A stretch of DNA of 64,000 nucleotides from Leptothoe kymatousa TAU-MAC 1615 (lineage in GTDB: Bacteria > Cyanobacteriota > Cyanobacteriia > Phormidesmidales > Phormidesmidaceae), in contig NZ_JADOER010000009.1 in NCBI RefSeq assembly GCF_018739865.1, forward strand, positions 269,332-333,331, in the 5' to 3' direction. A program made the position numbers and the translations under genes. Below, one piece after another: positions 54,801 to 61,100 of this stretch. Numbering within the stretch: position 1 is the first letter of the stretch; every line of letters begins with the position of its first letter. Below the pieces are notes generated by a model, which made no database searches, was not told where the DNA came from, and was given only the letters and a program-made list of their open reading frames with translations.

Positions 54801-56193
54801 GGAGCCGGTTTTTAGACTCCTTGACGTATAACGTCATCATAAATTTAGAACCGCCGTGACCAGACTTTATTCGACTGACATTGATGTCTGATATTGGCTT
54901 TTGAGTTTTAGGAATATTAACAAAATTGAGCATCACTTCAAAAATTGGATGCCGTGCCAAAGAACGCTCTGGATTTAGCTCTGCCACTAACTTTTCGAAG
55001 GGTACATCTTGATGGGCATAGGCATTAAGCGTTGTTTCCCGCACCTGTTCCAAAAGCTGCTCAAATGTAGGACTGTTACTTAAATCGGCACGTAATGCTA
55101 GTGAGTTTAGGAACAAACCAATGAGCTTTTCTGTTGCCCCTTGAGGTCGGCCAGCAATCGGCGTGCCCACAATAATGTCCTCTTGGCCAGTATGTCGATA
55201 CAGCAGAACATTAAAAGCGGCTAACAGCGTCATAAACAACGTTGCATTAAACCGTTGACTTAGGGACTTTAGTTGAGATGTCAGATCGGCTGATACTGTT
55301 AGCTTACAACTAGCGCTTTGGAAGTTTTGCTGACTGGGACGGGGATAATCAGTCGGCAACTGTAGTAAGGGGAGCGGACCACTCAGTTTCTGCAGCCAAT
55401 AGTCAAGCTGTTGTTTAAAGTTTTCTGTTGTAGATTGCTGATTTTGCCAGTTAGAAAAATCGGCATATTGAATCTTGGGCAACGGGAAGGAAGAAGACTG
55501 CCCCTTGCAAACGTTGGTATAAATGCTAAAAAGCTCATTATAAAAGAGACCGACGGACCAGCCATCAAAAATAATATGGTGTATATTAATAATGAGAATA
55601 TGCTCTGTTGTCGCTAGCTTTAACAAGCGTTGGCGCAAAAGGGGTTTTTGGCTATTGAGATCGAAGGGTTGCTTAACCTCGTTAGAAATCAGCTTTTTAG
55701 CTTCATGTTCCCGTTCTACTTCGGGTAACGTTTGCAAATCATCAACCGGTAATTTTATAGGTTCAGCAGATAGAATAATTTGTTCAGCTTGACCTTCTCT
55801 TTCTCGAAACGTGGTCCGCAAAACCTCGTGACGATTAATGACTTCACTCAAACTGTTTTCTAGAGCTGTAATATTCAGCTCTCCCTTAATCCGAAAAACC
55901 TGCGGCATGCTGTAGGCTGTCGTATCGGGATCTAATTTGTGGAGTAACCAAAGGCGTTTTTGGGCAAAGGAAAGGGGTAGCTTATTTGTCCGTTCTACAG
56001 GCTGAATTTGATTGTTATCGCCTTCAAGTTGACCAAGAAAGTCGATAATTTCTGTTTTGTGCGATCGCAATCTATGCAAAATTTCATCGGTAATTACACC
56101 TTGCGGGGCTGCATAGCGCAGGCGTTTATTTTCAATCCATAGCTTAATTTGAGATGCTTGCAATTCAGATATCAAATCAACAACAGATTTCAT
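51838..56193 (-). CDS. NRPS terminal module: TubC dock-C-A-PCP-TE
   Basis: 1451 residues. N-terminal TubC-type docking domain (1-60, VDLISELQASQIKLWIENKRLRY). Condensation domain (~68-500, PLSFAQKRLWLLH; HHIIFDGWS). Adenylation domain (~526-1010) with TSGTTGKPKGV and YGPTETT; pocket residues by GrsA alignment read D-V-R-H-F-A-L-L-A-K, which I cannot match to a known amino acid. PCP around 1071 (DLGGHSLLAVQ). Type I thioesterase from ~1140 with catalytic Ser in GLSTGGT (~1206) and His in KGTHTS (~1422), which would release or cyclise the peptide. It overlaps the A-PCP gene by four bases (ATGA). Confidence 0.95.
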   Translation of the reverse strand: MKSVVDLISELQASQIKLWIENKRLRYAAPQGVITDEILHRLRSHKTEIIDFLGQLEGDNNQIQPVERTNKLPLSFAQKRLWLLHKLDPDTTAYSMPQVFRIKGELNITALENSLSEVINRHEVLRTTFREREGQAEQIILSAEPIKLPVDDLQTLPEVEREHEAKKLISNEVKQPFDLNSQKPLLRQRLLKLATTEHILIINIHHIIFDGWSVGLFYNELFSIYTNVCKGQSSSFPLPKIQYADFSNWQNQQSTTENFKQQLDYWLQKLSGPLPLLQLPTDYPRPSQQNFQSASCKLTVSADLTSQLKSLSQRFNATLFMTLLAAFNVLLYRHTGQEDIIVGTPIAGRPQGATEKLIGLFLNSLALRADLSNSPTFEQLLEQVRETTLNAYAHQDVPFEKLVAELNPERSLARHPIFEVMLNFVNIPKTQKPISDINVSRIKSGHGGSKFMMTLYVKESKNRLHLNLVYQKALFQSSRMEDIVQQFQGLLEQVVQNSTLSVDHYSLVSEAAKAYLPDPTETMLVSEYELVPDLVNLWREQSPEQSAILQGTDSWTYRELVEKATDITHYLLSKDITPGDAIAVSGLRSFGLIASILGVLKAGGVLVLIDPQLPAQRRQVMLEESKASCLLWVSAETDIWTQAISTEQINPNTAEIISAKKQKVVIDQQKLPAIQPNDPAYIFFTSGTTGKPKGVLGCHKGLAHFLCWQRQTFKVGPTDRSAQLTALSFDVVLRDIFLPLTSGATLCLPVPEADLSANQVLPWLHQQKITVLHTVPTLAKTWLMNRPEGLQLPHLQWVFFAGEPLSSQLINQWREAFSAAGELVNLYGPTETTLAKCYYPIPAEPTEGIQPVGMSIPETQALIFSRSGQLCGLGEVGEIVLRTPFRTLGYINAPEKRYQQFRPNPHRDDLDDILYYTGDLGRYRLEGDLEILGRADRQVKIRGVRIELGEVEATLIHQSAIREAIVTVHEDNGTKRLVAYVVPQPEQTIQVKDLRQSLRQQLPEAMVPSAFVLLEALPLTPNGKVDRQALPTPDYGNRLDSVDESEAPIDELELQLVQIWQQILNVPVVQITDDFFDLGGHSLLAVQLFADIEKTFGKKLPLATLFQASTIREIAQIIRQKDWLAPWESLVAIKPTGTKPPLFYLHGGGGNLLIYRDLAMALGEDQPVYGLQPRGLDGKIQPSNSIYEMAEFYISQIRKIQPQGPYYLAGLSTGGTIAWEMAQQFKQQGESVDLLALFDTSGPNSVELLPLAPRVASVLTWLGVDTIKRIWNKPGKLFKQFKQPKSIDLTNPTRNEDGKAIAATVEKQINAKLKKYSAASDQISPLEKWTNLMLISLIKKSSHPYYANIFCSGLVRKVKRMLPTEITTVNVANVSARKAYKIKPLDGKAILFRASERPPGLKTDPNLGWKNLALQGLETYEIKGTHTSIVNSPKLAAKLKHYLNKIQNTNH

Positions 56194-58061
56194 AGTTCAC
56201 CTTCCTCCATAGTTTGAATTGATAAAGAATTAGAAGCAGCTTGCATTTCTAGCAAAGTTGTAATCCGATTGCTTAGTTCAGCAATTGTTGGAGCTTCAAA
56301 TAAATTTCTAAGCAAAAGATTAAGTTTAAACTTTTCATTAATACGCGACATTATTTGAGTGGCCAGTAATGAATGTCCGCCTAATTCAAAGAAGTTATCG
56401 TAAATGCCCACTTGTTCAAGCTTAAGAAAATCACACCAAGTTTGAGCCAGTTGTATTTCAACCGGTGTTTGAGGAGCCACTATTCTATGCTCTGAGCAAT
56501 GCCAGTTTTGATCGACAGTAGGTAATGCCTGTCGATCTATCTTTCCATTGGGGGTTAGGGGAAATGTATCTAAAAATACGAACGACGATGGCACCATATA
56601 GTTCGGCAATTTTGTAGCTAGGAAACGGTGCAACCTGTTCGAATTTAAGCTGTCTTGACTAGCTGTAATATAAGCTACTAAACGCTTTTCATTTGGCTGA
56701 GGTTCATCGGTAATGACAATAGCTCCTTGGACTTGAGGATGTTGATTAAGAGCTGTTTCAATCTCACCTAGCTCTACCCGGAACCCCCGGATTTTCACCA
56801 TAAAATCTTTACGTCCAAGATGTTCAAGACAGCCCCCTGACTGCCATCGTCCCAAATCGCCTGTTAGATAAATTTGACCCCGAGGATCATTAGGATCAGG
56901 TAAAAACTTTTGTTTAGTAAGCTCAGGTTTTTGCCAGTAGCCAGAGGAAAGATAACGACTTTTTATGGCAATTTCACCAGTGTTATGTCCAATTACAGGC
57001 TGGCTATTCTCATCTAATAACAGAATTTTTGTATCAGCAACGGGATAGCCAGCAGGAATTACTGGAGTTGAAAGTAATGTCTCACGAGTAACCAAAAAGC
57101 GAGTGCACATTCCTGTCTCGCTAGCACCAAAGCGCTGTACTAACGTACAGTTTCCTGGCAGGTGTTGCCAACAACGCTCTACTTCACGTCGATATAACTT
57201 ACCTGAGGGGGTCACTTGGCGCAATTTAGGAAATTGTTCCTGCTGTTCAAGCCCATGAAGCCACTGCTGAAATAGGGCTACAGGTAGATGAAACATAGTA
57301 ATTTCTTCTCGTTGTAGCCAAGGGGTTAAATTTGCTATCCCTAATTCTCTAAAGTCATATAGACAAAGGGTTGCTCCATTTAGAAGAGCATTAAAAATAT
57401 CGGCAACGGATGCTGCAAACCCTGCAGAATAGAGGAGAGCAATTTTATCATCACTGCAGATACGATAATCATTGGTCTCTAACCAAATACGATGTAAAAT
57501 GTCCTGATGAGTGCGTTGGACTCCTTTGGGTTGTCCTGTAGATCCAGAAGTATAAAAAATAGCAGCTACTGTCTCTGAAGGAATTGATAAGCTTAGATTT
57601 ATATTAGGGAGATTAATATCTAATTGTTCTAAGTTAACAACATTGCAGTTTCCGTTTTTAAGAGTTGCCGCGAATTTCCGATGTTGATTACTAGTGATGA
57701 TAATGGGCTCTCCAAAATCAGCTAAGATCGTGTCAAATCTTGCTTTTGGTAAACTAGGCTCTAGAACAACATAGGCTTTGCCAGCTTTTAATACTCCTAA
57801 AATTGCGGTTAGAATTGGAGTATCGTGATCTAGCATCAGGACAACAGGATCAGAATTTTGTTTCTGCTGAGCACTCAAGACGTGGGCAAGACGGTTAGCG
57901 CTCTCATTAAGATGAGTGTAAGTGACCTTCCTACCCTGACTAGAGATGGCTATTCGTTCAGGGAATTGATAAACGATGCGCTCAAAGCGATCGCAAATCG
58001 ATTGGTCAATTTCTGACCGGTGAAACCCAATAAACGTGTTTAGATATTCTCTTGTATCCAT
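56190..58061 (-). CDS. NRPS free-standing A-PCP protein with atypical pocket
   Basis: 623 residues: adenylation domain (~20-500) and PCP (DNFFELGGHSLLATQ, ~556-571), no condensation domain. A3 motif FYTSGSTGQPKGV (~167). Where amino-acid-activating domains have FD (Asp235 in GrsA), this reads GFAASVADIF, so Asp235 is Ala. The A5 motif is FGASE, not YGPTE. The pocket by alignment is A-A-A-H-T-S-R-M-C-K. Loss of Asp235 usually means the substrate is not a standard alpha-amino acid. The C-terminal tail (SNSLSIQTMEEGEL) is nearly the same as in the upstream NRPS. The ATG of the next gene overlaps its stop. Confidence 0.92.
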   Translation of the reverse strand: MDTREYLNTFIGFHRSEIDQSICDRFERIVYQFPERIAISSQGRKVTYTHLNESANRLAHVLSAQQKQNSDPVVLMLDHDTPILTAILGVLKAGKAYVVLEPSLPKARFDTILADFGEPIIITSNQHRKFAATLKNGNCNVVNLEQLDINLPNINLSLSIPSETVAAIFYTSGSTGQPKGVQRTHQDILHRIWLETNDYRICSDDKIALLYSAGFAASVADIFNALLNGATLCLYDFRELGIANLTPWLQREEITMFHLPVALFQQWLHGLEQQEQFPKLRQVTPSGKLYRREVERCWQHLPGNCTLVQRFGASETGMCTRFLVTRETLLSTPVIPAGYPVADTKILLLDENSQPVIGHNTGEIAIKSRYLSSGYWQKPELTKQKFLPDPNDPRGQIYLTGDLGRWQSGGCLEHLGRKDFMVKIRGFRVELGEIETALNQHPQVQGAIVITDEPQPNEKRLVAYITASQDSLNSNRLHRFLATKLPNYMVPSSFVFLDTFPLTPNGKIDRQALPTVDQNWHCSEHRIVAPQTPVEIQLAQTWCDFLKLEQVGIYDNFFELGGHSLLATQIMSRINEKFKLNLLLRNLFEAPTIAELSNRITTLLEMQAASNSLSIQTMEEGEL

Positions 58062-58139
58062 ATTTTTATTTTTCTACTAGCAATTAGAATATCCTTAAAA
58101 TTTAGTCTCATCTCTATTGGTTATAACAACTTACCAGTG

Positions 58140-61100
58140 TCATAATTCACCTTCCTCCATAGCTTGATTTGATAAAGAATTAGATGCTGATTGCATGTCT
58201 AGTAAAGTTGTAATCCGATTACCTAACTCAGCAATGGTTGGAGCCTCAAATATATTTCTAAGCAAGAGGTTAAGCTCAAAGTTCTCATTGATGCGAGACA
58301 CCATTTGAGTAGCCAGTAATGAATGCCCACCGAGTTCAAAGAAGTTGTCGTAAATACCAATCTTCTCTTGCTTTAGTAGCTCTTCCCAAATGTTACTTAG
58401 CGTTTCTTCCACTGGGTTACGAGGAGCAACAAAATCGTTTTCCAAATTTCCCTGATTCAAATCTGGTTTAGGTAGCGCTCGTCGGTCCACCTTGCCACTT
58501 GGGGTCAAAGGCAGACTATCTAAACTGATGAACACTGACGGAACCATATACTCGGGAAGAGTTTTTTTCAGACAAGCTCGCAAGTCACTGACTGTTGGAG
58601 TATTATCCTTGCTTACTACATAGGCTACTAACTGCTGACTGCCTAAGGTATCTGGGCAAGCTATTACAACTGCCTCTTCCAAACCTGGATGCCGAACTAA
58701 AACGGTTTCTACAGCACCCAGTTCAATACGAAACCCGCGAATCTTGACCTGATCATCGAGGCGACCTAAATATTCCAGGTTGCCATCCGGTAAATATCGG
58801 ACTAAATCTCCCGTTTTATACAGTCGGGTCTGGGAATCATGCCTAAATGGATTCGCAATGAACCGCTCAGTGGTCAACTCTGGACGATTGAGATAACCGC
58901 GCGCTAGACAGGCCCCACCAATGTAAAGTTCTCCAGGTACTCCAATGGGCACAGGCTGTAATTGCTGATCTAAAACATAGGTTTGGATATTCGTAATAGC
59001 TTTACCAATAGGCACCTCTTGCCGAATCGTTACGTTAGCTCCAATTGGGTAGGCTGTGGCTACCACAGTACCTTCTGTTGGCCCATAAGTATTAATTAGT
59101 CTAGGATAATCACCAATCTGAGTCTGCCAGGTTTTGACAGATTCGGGAGAGACTCGTTCGCCACCAATGATGATCAATCGCAGAGGCTCTGGCAAGGTTA
59201 CCCGATCAGCTACTAGTTCAGTAACAACTTGTTGCCAATAAGCTGTAGGTAAATCTAGAACAGTTAACTCCCAGTCTTGGCAGGTTTTCAAAAATTGCTC
59301 GATTGAGCCGAGCATCTCATCAGTACGCAGTACTAAAGTTGCCCCTGTGGTTAGACATGGATAGATTTCCTCAGCTGCCGCATCAAAACTGATGGAGGCA
59401 AATTGGAGAATACGATCTCCCATAGCTGTTTCATAGTCAGCCACTGCAGCTTGGGTAAAATTGACAATAGAATCATGTTGCACCATCACACCTTTAGGAG
59501 TTCCCGTAGACCCTGAGGTGTAGATCACATAAGCTAGATGTGCAGGTGTTGTTTCACTGATTAGATTTTGGGCATTTTCCTGAGCAATTACTTTCCAGTC
59601 ACGATCGAGGCATATGGTCGGAACAGAGATCTCAGGGAAAGAACTGAGCCACTGTTCTTGGGTCAACAGCACAGAGGTTTGAGCATCCGATAGCATAAAA
59701 GCCAAGCGATCTTTAGGGTAGTGCGGATCTAGTGGTACATAGGCCCCGCCTGCTTTAAGAATCCCCAGCATACCTACCAACATTTCTATGGAACGTCCCA
59801 CACAGAGGCCAACTAAACTATCGGGGCCAATATCTAGAGTCTGGAGATATCTGGCCAGTTGATTGGCTCGAGTATTTAACTCACTATAGGCAATGCATTG
59901 CTCTCCATGTACTACAGCGATAGCATCAGGTGTTCGTTCAGCCTGAAGTTCAAACAGTTGATGGATGCACTTTGCTGGAACAGATACCCTTGGGATTGGA
60001 TTCCATTCTGTCAATAATTGATATTGCTCTGTCTGATTGAGCAAAGGTAAATCCGCGATTAGTTGATCAGGATTAGTAACAACTGCTTCCAGTAACGTTT
60101 GAAAATGACCTGCCATGCGGCTAATCGTATCTTGCTCAAAGAGTTCAGTTTTATACAGCAGCCTACCTGCCAAGCCATCATTGGTTTCGTGCATAATCAA
60201 GGTCAAATCAAACATGACATTGCGCTGGTCACGCTTGAGCTTCAATGGCGTTACGGTCAGTTCCGGCAGATCCCATTTTCCAGAGGGTAGATTCTGGAAA
60301 ACAAACATTACCTGAAACCAGGGAGAATAACTTAGGGAGCGTTCTGGTTTGAGTAAGGATACAAGTTCTTCAAAGGGAATATCTTGATGGGCATAAGCAC
60401 CGAGGGCTACTTGTCGAACTCGATTCAATACCTCGTGGAAGTCTGGGTTACCCTGTAGCTGTGTGCGTAACACCAACATATTGAGGAAAAAACCAATTAA
60501 TGATTCAGTTTCACGGTGATTGCGATTAGCTACCGGAGAACCTACAACAATATCATCTTGTCCACTATAGCGAGACAATAAGACTTGAAAAGCTGCCAGC
60601 AGAGTCATAAATAACGTTGTTCCTGACTCCTGGCTAAGGTGTTTTAACTTTTTAGTCAAAGCTTGGCCCAAATTAAAGTGGATCCCTCCCCCCTTAAAGG
60701 ATTGTATTGCCGGGCGAGGGTAATCTGTAGGTAACTCTAATAAGGCAGGTGCTCCTGCCAATTGTTGTTGCCAGTAGTTAAGTTGAACCTCAAGAATTTT
60801 TCCTTTCAGCCACTGACGCTGCCAGACGGCAAAGTCTGCATACTGAATAGGTAGTTCAGAAAGTGGAGATGGTTCATCACGGACAAAGGCCTGATACAAG
60901 ATAGATAGCTCATGCCGTAAAGTCCCTAAGGACCAACCATCATAGGTAATGTGATGTAACCTTAAGAATAGGACGTGAGAGGTTGGCCCCAGGCATATCA
61001 GAATTGCTTGCATCAGTGGACCACGACTAAGATCAAAAGATTGTCGTGTTTTCTCCAACATCAGTTGCTCAAGTTGATTAGTTTGCTCTGCTGCTGATAA

